7,512 nucleotides of DNA, taken from contig JAEHCY010000367.1 of the NCBI GenBank assembly GCA_016880695.1, positions 1-7,512 of the forward strand, written 5' to 3'. Shown here one piece after another: positions 1-7,292 of this stretch. Below the pieces are notes generated by a model. It had not been told where the DNA came from. It saw only the letters and a program-made list of their open reading frames with translations, and did not search any database. Within the stretch, counting starts at the first letter, position 1, and every line of letters begins with the position of its first letter. A program made the position numbers and the translations under genes. This DNA is from Chromatiaceae bacterium (lineage in GTDB: Bacteria > Pseudomonadota > Gammaproteobacteria > Chromatiales > Chromatiaceae).

Positions 1-123
1 CATGTCGTTCCACCAGTCGCCCCCGCGGTTTCCGCCCCAGGGGCCACCGCCCCACCAGGCACTCGCGGAAGCGGACACACCGAGCAGAGCAGCGATAGCA
101 GCAGCAGTAGCAAGCTTCTTCAT
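1..123 (-). CDS. Sulfur globule family protein, N-terminal part (cut by window edge)
   Basis: Only the first 41 codons are present; the gene continues beyond base 1. The translation starts MKKLATAAAIAALLGVSASA and continues with SAWWGGGPWGGNRGGDWWND. This is a textbook Sec signal peptide: two lysines, an Ala/Leu-rich core, and a SASA cleavage site near residue 22. The mature start is Trp/Gly/Asn-rich. Purple sulfur bacteria make small secreted sulfur globule proteins (the SgpA/B/C type) of this composition, which form the protein envelope of periplasmic sulfur globules. The ATG at 123-121 has a good ribosome binding site (GAGG about 7 bases upstream, in GAGGAATATCAAATG). The gene has its own AT-rich upstream region and is probably an independent, strongly expressed unit. 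The family call rests on the signal peptide and the WWGGGPWGGN-like start; the diagnostic Gly/Tyr-rich remainder is not visible. Another Gly/Trp-rich secreted protein is the main alternative. Confidence 0.72.
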   Translation of the reverse strand, partial: MKKLATAAAIAALLGVSASASAWWGGGPWGGNRGGDWWNDM

Positions 124-160
124 TTGATATTCCTCGTTTCAGAGTGGTTCAGCACAGGAA

Positions 161-182
161 GAAAGCCAAACAACGTGCTTTC
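161..182 (-). other. Leader hairpin upstream of the sulfur-globule gene
   Basis: Bases 161-166 (GAAAGC) and 177-182 (GCTTTC) form a perfect 6-bp inverted repeat with a 10-base loop. It lies in the probable 5' untranslated leader, about 38 bases before the ATG at 123. It could stabilise an abundant transcript. This is seen in the sequence only, and its function is inferred. Confidence 0.3.
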
Positions 183-190
183 GGAAGTAA

Positions 191-219
191 ACTATATAAG
201 AAAATACTGAAATTTAAAA
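191..219 (-). promoter_or_regulatory. Possible sigma-70 promoter in AT-rich region, sulfur-globule gene
   Basis: On the minus strand, TATAGT (191-196) is a close match to a -10 box. It lies within the most AT-rich stretch of the window (about 185-250). The hexamer 17 bases upstream (TTTTAA, 214-219) is a poor -35. However, the region further upstream carries A- and T-tracts (for example seven A's on the minus strand at 225-231) resembling an UP element, which can compensate for a weak -35. The predicted start, about 60 bases before the ATG, would give a normal leader. The AT-richness itself is clear; the exact boxes are tentative. Confidence 0.35.
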
Positions 220-299
220 TTGCTTTTTTTAATAGCTTTTATTTGATGTATCAGGGGGTTGGATGGCAGGCGCCCCGTTGGTGGTGGAGGCGCGCTGCG

Positions 300-318
300 G
301 GCCACCAAAACTGTGGCC
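300..318 (-). terminator. Weak hairpin just downstream of sthA
   Basis: GGCCAC (300-305) and GTGGCC (313-318) form a perfect 6-bp stem with a 7-base loop, starting 4 bases after the sthA stop codon. There is no U-tract after it on the minus strand, so it is not a canonical intrinsic terminator. It could mark the transcript end with help from Rho, or protect the 3' end. Confidence 0.3.
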
Positions 319-322
319 TCCG

Positions 323-1720
<1,398 letters not shown>

Positions 1721-1777
1721 TGTGGGTCTCCCAGGTATCGGGTGTGGGGGTCGCCACCGCCGGGGGGGTGGGCTTGG

Positions 1778-2100
1778 TCAAGGTTCGGGCGTCCCTTTTG
1801 CGGCCCCGGCGATCTGCTGGCGCACGCTGAAGAGCTCGCTGAGTCGGTACTGGATCTGGCCGTTGACGCTGTCGAGCGGGTAGGTGCCTTCGGCGTTGGG
1901 AACCCCGGCGGGCTGCCCCGCCAGGAGCTCCAACGCCTGGTCCACAGGGCGTACCGCGTAGATGTGGAGGCCTCCACCGCCCGCTCCTGTCCCAGATTGG
2001 CCGCGAGCGGTGCGAGCTCGTCGCTGGTTGCAAAGCCCAGATCCGCGAGATCGCAGGGGTGGTAGAGCGCGCGGTGGGGCAGGGGTTTGATCGCGTCCAT
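1778..2100 (-). pseudogene. Lon-like AAA+ protease (LonB/YcbZ type) with large internal deletion
   Basis: Only the two ends of the gene remain. From the ATG at 2100 the first frame reads MDAIKPLPHRALYHPCDLAD, then ends its conserved part in LGQERAVEA (residues 36-44). This is the typical N-terminus of the roughly 800-residue Lon-related AAA+ proteases, which place 'GQERA.EA' just before the ATPase core. From about 1970 the sense moves to another frame: HIYAVRPVDQALELLAGQPA, then GVPNAEGTYPLDSVNGQ, stopping with TGA at 1780-1778. That is the family's C-terminus, which normally follows the Ser-Lys protease domain. Walker A, Walker B and the catalytic Ser/Lys are all absent, so roughly 700 codons are missing and no protease can be made. 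The original start still has GGAG 6 bases upstream. An unrelated hybrid frame runs on to 1717. Both ends are collinear and on the same strand, so an internal deletion (or an assembly collapse) is the simplest explanation. Confidence 0.85.
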
Positions 2101-2148
2101 CGCTGGCTCCGACTGGTGGGCGAACGGCCGATCCGCGGCGTCGGCGCC

Positions 2149-2154
2149 ATTATA
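2149..2154 (-). promoter_or_regulatory. Consensus -10 box (TATAAT) overlapping the mscK stop codon
   Basis: The minus strand reads CTATAATGG here. TATAAT is a perfect sigma-70 -10 hexamer and contains the TAA stop of the upstream channel gene. It sits about 49 bases before the ATG of the lonB-like remnant, a suitable distance for that gene's promoter. No good -35 is seen 16-18 bases upstream (the sequence there is GC-rich), so it may be weak, activator-dependent or coincidental. If active, it now drives the remnant and probably sthA. Confidence 0.35.
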
Positions 2155-5100
2155 GCGGCCGGCGGCGCCCCCGTGGGTCGGCGCTCTCCCCGTGGAAGAG
2201 GTGTAGATCGCGCTGCGGATAGGGGATGCGGATCCCCGCCCGCTCGAAGCCCTGATTGATGGCAGTGTGTAGCTCGTGGATCACCGGCAGTCGGTGCTCC
2301 AGCTCCTGGACGTAAACGCGTAACACCAGGTTGAGCGAGCTGTCGCCAAACTGCTCGAAGTACAGGGTGGGCGCGGGGTCCGCGAGCACCAGCGGGTTCT
2401 GTCGCACCAACTCCATCACCAGCTCCCGCGCCCGCTCCGTGTCCGTGCCATAGGCCACGCCGATGCGGATCACCACCCGGGTGATCGGGTCGGAAAGGGT
2501 CCAGTTGATCACCCGCTCGGTGATGAACGACTTGTTGGGCACGATCAGCTCTTTGCGATCCCAGTCCCGGATGGTGGTGGCACGGATGCGCACCCGCGAG
2601 ACCACACCGGTGACATCGCCCACGGTGATGGTGTCGCCAACCCGGATCGGGCGCTCGAACAGGATGATGAGCCCGGAGATGAAGTTGGCGAAGATCTCCT
2701 GCAGGCCGAAGCCGAGGCCCACACCCAAGGCCGCGACCAGCCATTGCACCTGTGACCAGCTCGCCCCCAGGATCTGGAAGGTGTAGATCAGCCCGGCGGC
2801 AACGATCAGGTACTGCAGGATGGTCTTGGTGGCGTAGCGGCCCCCGGTGGTGATGGGTAGGCGCTCGAGCAGCACCACCTCCAGGATTCCGGGAAGGTTG
2901 CGCGCCGCCGCCGCGGTCAGGGTGGCGATGACGGCCACCAGCCCGAGGTCGAGGAGGGTGAAGGACGCCACCCGTTCCTGCCCCTCGACCTTGACCGCGT
3001 AATGCCACAGGGCGGTGTCGTCGAGGATCCGAAGGGCGGGGAGAAAATCGCCCCAGATCAGATATACACCCACCACGCTGGACCAACCGAGCAGGGTGTT
3101 GACCAGCCTGCGGGTCTGCTCGTCCACCTTCGAGAGGTCGATCGGCGACTCCTCGGGCACCTCCAGGTGGGGTACCTCGGTCCCTTGCGGGGTGATGGCT
3201 TCCTTGTCCGGCTGGTGCAGCGCCTCTCGTCGTCTCATCGCCTGGGTCATCGCGAAGCGTCGCCGGTGCACCAGGAACCACCGCAGTACCAGCGCGCGTA
3301 GCAGAAAGATCGCGATCGCCAGGCGCGCCGTCTGGCGCAGGGCCTCCATGATGGCCACGGCGCTGTAGTGATAACCCGCGGCGGAAAGACCGACGGCGAG
3401 CACCGGCATGGCCACCGCGCCACCGCCCCAAAGGATGGTTAGGCGTGCGGCCCAGCCCTGGGGGCGGGCATGCTTGATCAGGGCGACAAACCCGTTACCT
3501 GACCAAAATAGCCGGTACAGGAACAGAGTCAGGAGACCGAGTCCGAGGATCGCGATCAGGCGCCCGAGGCTATTCTGGCGGCTCACATCTGCCTGCGCAC
3601 CGATCATGACGTTGAGGAACAGTAGCGGAACGACGACGGCGGCGAGCCACCCGATCTGGCCTCGCAGCAGCCGCAGCATCTGGGGATTCCAGTTGAAGTG
3701 CGCTTCACACACGCCCCCCGCGCGAAACAGGCGTCTCAGTCCGAGCAGGATCAGCAGCGCCACCGCCGATGCGGAAAGCCCGGCGCCCACCGCGCGCGGG
3801 AACTCACCGCCATCGGGTGCCGTCTGCAGTTGCCAGCCGAGATAGCCCAGCACGAGGGGGATGGTCAGGGCGCGCAGCAGTGCGTAGGCAGCCGCCTTCA
3901 GGGTGAGGGAGAAGCGGTCGCTGCTGATCCTGCGGATTTCGCGGGTCATCGCCTCCTCGGCGGCCACGAGCTCGGGTCCCTTACGCAGCAGCACTCCGAG
4001 CGCAAGTGCCACCAACAGGCTCACGAGGGCAGAATCGATAAGCGCCCGTGCGAGCAGGGTGGCGGTGTCGATCCAGCGCGCTGGTGACAACAGCCACCCG
4101 AGCGAGGAGAGGAGATCGGGGAGGGTGCCGAGCCCCAGGGGGCGGGCGCTGCGGATCCACAACAGGCGCTCGTCGAGAAAACCGGCGTAGGCTTCGGCGT
4201 CCTTGAGAATCTGTTGCTGCTCGAAATCCAGCTCGACCAGTTGCCGCAGGTAGCCGCCATAGGTCCGGTTGAGATCTTCGAGGAGCCGCTTCTGGTCCTC
4301 TAGCAGGCGCTTGAGCTCCGCCTTCTCCGCCTCGGGCAGGAGGCTCGGTGCCTCCGCTCCGGGCTCGGTGGCGATCAGGCGGTTAAGCTCCTGCTCGGGC
4401 GCTTGCAACTGCTCCAGGCGCTCCTCGATCTGGATCTTCTCCAGGCCGAGGATGCCGATGGCCTCTTCGCGTTCCCGCGCCCGTTTACGGTACTGGCGGC
4501 GGTCGGGGAGCTTCATGCGCTGGTCTCGCAGGACCTGGCCCAGGGCATCGCTGAGGGAGGCCACTTTCAGCTTCTGTTGAGCCAGGCTGAAGTCCGCCGC
4601 GATCTGCAGGGATTGTTGCCGGATAGTCTCGCGCTCCTTCGCGGCCAGGGCCTGACCCGCTACCGCCTCGGTGAGGTTGCGGCCCCAATCCGCATTCTGC
4701 TGGGTGAGGGTACGAATGGCCGGAGATTTGCCCGTCGCCTCGCGCACGGCCTGCTCCGCCTCCCGTCGGAGGGTCTCCGCCTCGGTGCGCCGGCGCTCGG
4801 CCAGGGCCGCCTGGAGCCGATTGACTCGGTCACTGAGGGTGGCCACCTGACGGTCGGCAAGCTCGAGCTCCGCACCGACAAGGCTCGCCCGCAGGCTGTT
4901 GACGGCGACCTCCTGATCGAGCATCTGGATCTCGCTTTTTCGGGCCAGCAGGCGGGCCTTGAGCAGAAGGCGCTGGGCCTCGGCGATCAGGGGGTTGAGG
5001 TCCGCGGGGTCGGGCTGCACCAGGGACTGCTCGATCTCCTCCACCCGGTGCTTGGCCTCGGAGAGCTGCTCCTTGGCCTCGATCGGGCGTCGCCCGATCG

Positions 5101-5551
5101 CCTCCTTGTCATGCTTGAGCTGATCCTGGCGGCTCTTGATCGCGGCCAGCTCGGTCTGCTGTGCGGCGAGCTGGGCCTCCAGCGCCGCGCCGCTGGCGGA
5201 AGGGTCGAGGCGAAATGCGCCGGGGTCGTGGCGTTCCCGCTCGAGTTTCTCCTGCCCGGCGCGGAGCTTCTGCAACTGTTGGGGCAGGGTATCGGGAAGG
5301 CGCTGGAGCTCGGCGCGCTTGGTGGCATGCTCCTGCGCCGTGGCCAGTTGGCGCTTGACCCCCTGGTAGAGTTCGGTGAGCCGGGTGCGCGTCTCCTCAC
5401 TCAGCTCGGGCGCTTGCGCCAGCTCGGCGAGGCGGTTTTCTAACCGCTCGGCGGTGGGTTCGGTCGTCGGGGTTTGTGCCCGGGTGGTCGCAGTGGCACT
5501 GCCTAGCCCGAGCAGGAGCAGGAGAACGATCAGAGGACGCGTAGCTACCAT
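2150..5551 (-). CDS. mscK: MscK/KefA-type mechanosensitive channel, 1133 residues
   Basis: This large inner-membrane channel of the MscS superfamily releases solutes when membrane tension rises on osmotic downshock. Its length is close to E. coli MscK (1120) and MscM (1107). Numbering is from the ATG at 5551. Residues 1-25 are a signal peptide (MVATRPLIVLLLLLGLGSAT, then a cleavage site near TTRA). About 28-460 is a charged Leu/Gln/Glu-rich periplasmic coiled coil (MscS-porin type). About 497-966 holds some 11 hydrophobic segments. The last is the pore helix at 937-966, with Gly/Ala packing (LGVGLGFGLQEIFANF). It is followed by the MscS beta domain, FERPIRVGDTITVGDVTGVV (965-984), RIRATTIRDWDRKELIVPNK, and the alpha/beta cage ending in PYPQRDLHL. 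GVAYGTDTE resembles MscK, whereas RDWDRKE and FITERVINW are also seen in MscM, so the symbol is a best fit. The frame stays open up to a GTG at 5602, but only the ATG puts the signal peptide at the N-terminus. Neither start has a clear Shine-Dalgarno. No damage seen. Confidence 0.93.
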   Translation of the reverse strand: MVATRPLIVLLLLLGLGSATATTRAQTPTTEPTAERLENRLAELAQAPELSEETRTRLTELYQGVKRQLATAQEHATKRAELQRLPDTLPQQLQKLRAGQEKLERERHDPGAFRLDPSASGAALEAQLAAQQTELAAIKSRQDQLKHDKEAIGRRPIEAKEQLSEAKHRVEEIEQSLVQPDPADLNPLIAEAQRLLLKARLLARKSEIQMLDQEVAVNSLRASLVGAELELADRQVATLSDRVNRLQAALAERRRTEAETLRREAEQAVREATGKSPAIRTLTQQNADWGRNLTEAVAGQALAAKERETIRQQSLQIAADFSLAQQKLKVASLSDALGQVLRDQRMKLPDRRQYRKRAREREEAIGILGLEKIQIEERLEQLQAPEQELNRLIATEPGAEAPSLLPEAEKAELKRLLEDQKRLLEDLNRTYGGYLRQLVELDFEQQQILKDAEAYAGFLDERLLWIRSARPLGLGTLPDLLSSLGWLLSPARWIDTATLLARALIDSALVSLLVALALGVLLRKGPELVAAEEAMTREIRRISSDRFSLTLKAAAYALLRALTIPLVLGYLGWQLQTAPDGGEFPRAVGAGLSASAVALLILLGLRRLFRAGGVCEAHFNWNPQMLRLLRGQIGWLAAVVVPLLFLNVMIGAQADVSRQNSLGRLIAILGLGLLTLFLYRLFWSGNGFVALIKHARPQGWAARLTILWGGGAVAMPVLAVGLSAAGYHYSAVAIMEALRQTARLAIAIFLLRALVLRWFLVHRRRFAMTQAMRRREALHQPDKEAITPQGTEVPHLEVPEESPIDLSKVDEQTRRLVNTLLGWSSVVGVYLIWGDFLPALRILDDTALWHYAVKVEGQERVASFTLLDLGLVAVIATLTAAAARNLPGILEVVLLERLPITTGGRYATKTILQYLIVAAGLIYTFQILGASWSQVQWLVAALGVGLGFGLQEIFANFISGLIILFERPIRVGDTITVGDVTGVVSRVRIRATTIRDWDRKELIVPNKSFITERVINWTLSDPITRVVIRIGVAYGTDTERARELVMELVRQNPLVLADPAPTLYFEQFGDSSLNLVLRVYVQELEHRLPVIHELHTAINQGFERAGIRIPYPQRDLHLFHGESADPRGRRRPL

Positions 5552-5592
5552 GGCGCAGCGGGATTGAGGAGGGTTGACATGGACAGGGGCTA

Positions 5593-5609
5593 ACGCCGCC
5601 ACGCGGCGT
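5593..5609 (-). repeat. Perfect 7-bp hairpin in the mscK leader
   Basis: ACGCCGC (5593-5599) and GCGGCGT (5603-5609) flank a 3-base loop. The alternative GTG start at 5602-5600 would lie in this loop, with no ribosome binding site before it, which argues for the ATG at 5551 as the true start. The role is unknown; it could affect translation of the channel. Confidence 0.45.
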
Positions 5610-5667
5610 CGGTTGGATCGAGCGACTGGGCCGCTGGCGGTGTGACCCGGGGCGGAGGCGCGCGGTT

Positions 5668-5706
5668 CCCGGGGGGCGGATGACCGACGCGGATCAACCC
5701 CCCGGG
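5668..5706. repeat. Perfect 9-bp inverted repeat CCCGGGGGG / CCCCCCGGG
   Basis: The arms are 5668-5676 and 5698-5706, with a 21-base spacer. The right arm shares 5704-5706 with the hairpin at 5704-5736, and the left arm shares 5674-5676 with the larger repeat at 5674-5732, so these pairings compete. No U-tract follows in either direction. Confidence 0.5.
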
Positions 5707-5732
5707 CGGGGCTTGGCCTTTCTCATCCGCCC
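5674..5732. repeat. Perfect 10-bp inverted repeat GGGCGGATGA / TCATCCGCCC (REP-like arms)
   Basis: The arms are 5674-5683 and 5723-5732, with a 39-base spacer that is itself GC-rich and could fold. The arm core GGCGGAT / ATCCGCC also occurs in the shorter palindrome at 6365-6389, on the other side of the host-attachment gene. Short palindromes with this kind of arm are common as dispersed extragenic (REP-like) repeats in gammaproteobacteria. That this is one of them is inferred. Confidence 0.45.
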
Positions 5733-5736
5733 GCCC
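5704..5736. repeat. Hairpin GGGCGGG / CCCGCCC just after the host-attachment gene
   Basis: The arms are 5704-5710 and 5730-5736, 7 bp and all G-C, with a 19-base loop, starting 6 bases after the stop codon at 5743. On the minus strand no T-run follows, so it is not a standard intrinsic terminator for that gene. On the plus strand TTTCT follows, but no plus-strand gene needs it. It may protect the 3' end of the transcript or act with Rho. Confidence 0.4.
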
Positions 5737-5742
5737 TTTCTA

Positions 5743-6171
5743 TCACAGGAAGTCCGGCAGGGCGCCGCGGATGGTCTGGGGATCCTGCAGGGTTAGGTTC
5801 TTGTCGACCTCACCCGCGACCGTCTGCTTGAGCGCATGGGACTGGTGCTTGCGCAGCAGGCCGAGGAAAGAGGGAGCGGCGATCACGTAGAGCTTGGTGA
5901 GCTTGCCACTGACGCGGGCGGCCTCGAGCTCAGAGCACACCAGCACGGCGAACTTGTCAACACCCTCGTGCTTGTGCTCGGACTCCTGGCCGAAGCCATG
6001 GGCACCGGACATGCCGCGCTCGCGCCCGCTCTTGTCGGAGACCAGGTCGCCTTCGTGAAGCCGGGCCTCGGGGTTGGCCAGGTCGCGTACCTCGTTGAGG
6101 GAGCTCGCGGTCCTCTCCGCGGAGAAAAACCGCGCCCGGCTGTTGTCAGCAACTAAGACCCAGATTGCCAT
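5743..6171 (-). CDS. Host attachment family protein (baeRF-like domain), 142 residues
   Basis: The protein begins MAIWVLVADNSRARFFSAER, the N-terminal strand and turn typical of proteins annotated 'required for attachment to host cells' (Host_attach, about 140-150 residues). A charged Gly/His-rich linker follows around residues 40-70 (SGAHGFGQESEHKHEG), then FAVLVCSELEAARVSGKLTK, then LYVIAAPSFLGLLRKHQSHA and a C-terminal KNLTLQDPQTIRGALPDFL. These blocks match the family in order and spacing. The family has been linked by others to the bacterial release-factor-like (baeRF) fold; its biochemical role is not established, and the name derives from a plant-associated bacterium. There is no signal peptide, so it is likely cytoplasmic. 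The frame stays open to 6345, but the ATG at 6171 is preferred: it has AAGGA 7 bases upstream and begins the conserved domain. It is flanked on both sides by GGCGGAT-armed inverted repeats, and it stands alone. Confidence 0.85.
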   Translation of the reverse strand: MAIWVLVADNSRARFFSAERTASSLNEVRDLANPEARLHEGDLVSDKSGRERGMSGAHGFGQESEHKHEGVDKFAVLVCSELEAARVSGKLTKLYVIAAPSFLGLLRKHQSHALKQTVAGEVDKNLTLQDPQTIRGALPDFL

Positions 6172-6469
6172 TGTTTTGTCCTTGGTTCGGATTGTTGAGG
6201 GAAACAGGGGCGGCCACCAATCGGCTCCCCACACTACTGAGCTTAGCCCAAACGGCGCATCTCGCCCTGGGGCAGACGGCCGGGCCGCGCGCCAGTTTAG
6301 CAACCCCTCGCCGGGGGCGGGAAGGGACATGACAAGCGATCGCATGACCCGAGTCTCGCTTTAGGGCGGATAAGGGTAGCGCATCCGCCAAAGCACTCAG
6401 GCAACCAGCCGTAGACCCCCGTCCGACTTGTCGGGCGTCCAAGCGCCACTTGATCGCTATGGGGTCGGT
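6172..6469. other. Intergenic region between midcut-type gene and host-attachment gene
   Basis: These 298 bases hold no gene that I can support; the open frames crossing them have no family resemblance and no ribosome binding site. They contain the REP-like palindrome at 6365-6389 and a small CCGAC/GTCGG palindrome near 6424-6435. No good sigma-70 promoter was found for the host-attachment gene; isolated weak hexamers such as TTGTCA and TAAACT on the minus strand are not properly spaced. Confidence 0.6.
6365..6389. repeat. REP-like palindrome GGCGGAT / ATCCGCC
   Basis: The arms are 6365-6371 and 6383-6389, perfect over 7 bp, with an 11-base loop (AAGGGTAGCGC). The unit, read with flanks as AGGGCGGATAAGGGTAGCGC followed by ATCCGCC, closely resembles short dispersed palindromes of the 'GGCGGATAAGCG...CGCATCCGCC' kind in many gammaproteobacterial genomes. 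It lies between two minus-strand genes, as such elements usually do. Copy number cannot be judged from one window. Confidence 0.55.
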
Positions 6470-7086
6470 TCAGAGACTCCCGAGGCGGGGCGGACCGCTG
6501 CTTGGCGTTTCGCTGCGGCATCGGTAGAGCGTGTAGCAGATCGCTTCACTTTCCAAGAGGGACCGACCGGCGACGCAGTTAGGGTGTTTGAAAAGTCCAG
6601 CACCGGGTTGGGTGGTTTCGGGAGCGCAGTCGGGTTCCCGAATCTCCAGAATGAACTGCGTTGTGCCGCTGGTGTTCTTGTACTCCATATAACCGGGTGG
6701 CACCGGCACCTGTCCGCCGGACGGATTGCTGAGCTGTATCCAGGACGATTCCACCGTGGCGACCGCTTTGGGAATGAGAAAGTCGCAGGCCATCCACAAG
6801 CCCGACCCGCCGAGCGCAAGCCCAAGAACCATGACCTTGTGGCTCGCGGAGACGCCCTTACGGAGGGACCAATTGGCAGCGCTCGCGAGCGCGCCCGCGA
6901 AGAGCGATAAACCCAGTCCCCGAGGAGTGGCAGGGACTGGGGTGGAGCGCCGCTGAGTTGTGGTCCGTAGCGCAAGATGCCCGCGGTTCCCCCGGCGAGG
7001 ACAGCGGAGCAGAGGCTGGCGATTCCCAAGCCGACAAACAAGCGGGCGGCAAGGGCAGGGGAGTTGGTCAGGAGTTGTCTTGGCAT
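6470..7086 (-). pseudogene. Midcut-by-XrtH-type membrane protein, single-base frameshift
   Basis: From the ATG at 7086 (GGAGG 4 bases upstream) the frame encodes a signal peptide (hydrophobic core at about residues 15-31, LFVGLGIASLCSAVLAGG). It then reads RYGPQLSGAPPQ and SLPLLGDW (51-58), and there loses sense. The continuation lies in another frame: GLSLFAGALASAANWSLRKG, a second hydrophobic helix VMVLGLALGGSGLWMACDFL, then a C-terminal domain with NPSGGQVPVPPG, YKNTSGTTQ, two spaced Cys-containing blocks (NCVAGRSL and AICYTLYRC) and a TGA at 6472-6470. Adding one G to the GGG at 6912-6914 (GACTGGGTTT) restores LPLLGDWGLSLFAG and a protein of about 205 residues. The layout of signal peptide, mid-protein IPTLxxWG-like motif, helix pair, then Gly/Thr/Cys-rich tail is that of midcut-by-XrtH proteins, putative exosortase H substrates cut in the middle. 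The frameshift may be a true mutation or a homopolymer sequencing error; the family name is from memory. Confidence 0.72.
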
Positions 7087-7292
7087 GGCACCTCCGAGGT
7101 TCGGAATCCCAGCCTAACAGGCTGCGGCAAGGCCTATTGTGTTCGCCGCCAGGGGGGCGGAATCCAGCGGCCCTTGGGTTCCCCTCGGGACCAGCCCTTC
7201 GACGCCGCCCAGGGCGCCCCGTTAAATCGTTTGCGTGGATGCGTAGCAGAAGGGACGTTTGGCAATGAAGCCCTGAGGGTTGGAGGGGGCAC
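7087..7292. other. Intergenic leader region of the midcut-type gene
   Basis: About 206 bases separate the terminator at 7293-7322 from the ATG at 7086, and no gene is seen here. The stretch has a perfect CAGCCT / AGGCTG hairpin (7110-7115 / 7119-7124, 3-base loop) about 24 bases upstream of the start codon, and a CCGCC / GGCGG stem near 7146-7160. I compared it by eye with cyclic-di-GMP (GEMM) riboswitch cores and found no match. No clear -35/-10 pair was found. Confidence 0.5.
7110..7124 (-). other. Small perfect hairpin before the midcut-type start codon
   Basis: CAGCCT and AGGCTG form a 6-bp stem with a 3-base loop, ending about 14 bases upstream of the GGAGG ribosome binding site. It could influence translation initiation; nothing else supports a function. 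Confidence 0.3.

Larger units (their letters stand above)
5552..5742. other. Intergenic region with several GC-rich inverted repeats
   Basis: No gene is seen in these 191 bases between the host-attachment gene and the channel gene. They contain at least four perfect inverted repeats (listed separately), which overlap and so cannot all form at once. The TTGACA on the plus strand at 5574-5579 has no partner -10. No convincing promoter for the channel gene was found on the minus strand, so it may be transcribed from upstream through these structures. Confidence 0.6.

Noticed and set aside
4403..5443. A 346-codon open frame on the plus strand.
   Set aside because: It is antisense to the coiled-coil region of the channel gene. 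The Leu/Gly/Glu-rich translation mirrors the coiled-coil codons and has no start context or family motif.
5574..5579. TTGACA on the plus strand, a perfect -35 hexamer.
   Set aside because: The sequence 16-18 bases downstream is GC-rich with no -10 match, and no plus-strand gene follows.
6428..6910. A 160-codon open frame on the plus strand.
   Set aside because: It is antisense to the midcut-type gene, whose two minus-strand halves make clear sense as signal peptide, helices and Cys-containing tail.
7141..7292. Possible cyclic-di-GMP or other riboswitch in the leader of the midcut-type gene (ACGCAAACG on the minus strand).
   Set aside because: The match to the GEMM core is only a few bases and the paired helices P2/P3 with their conserved loops cannot be found.
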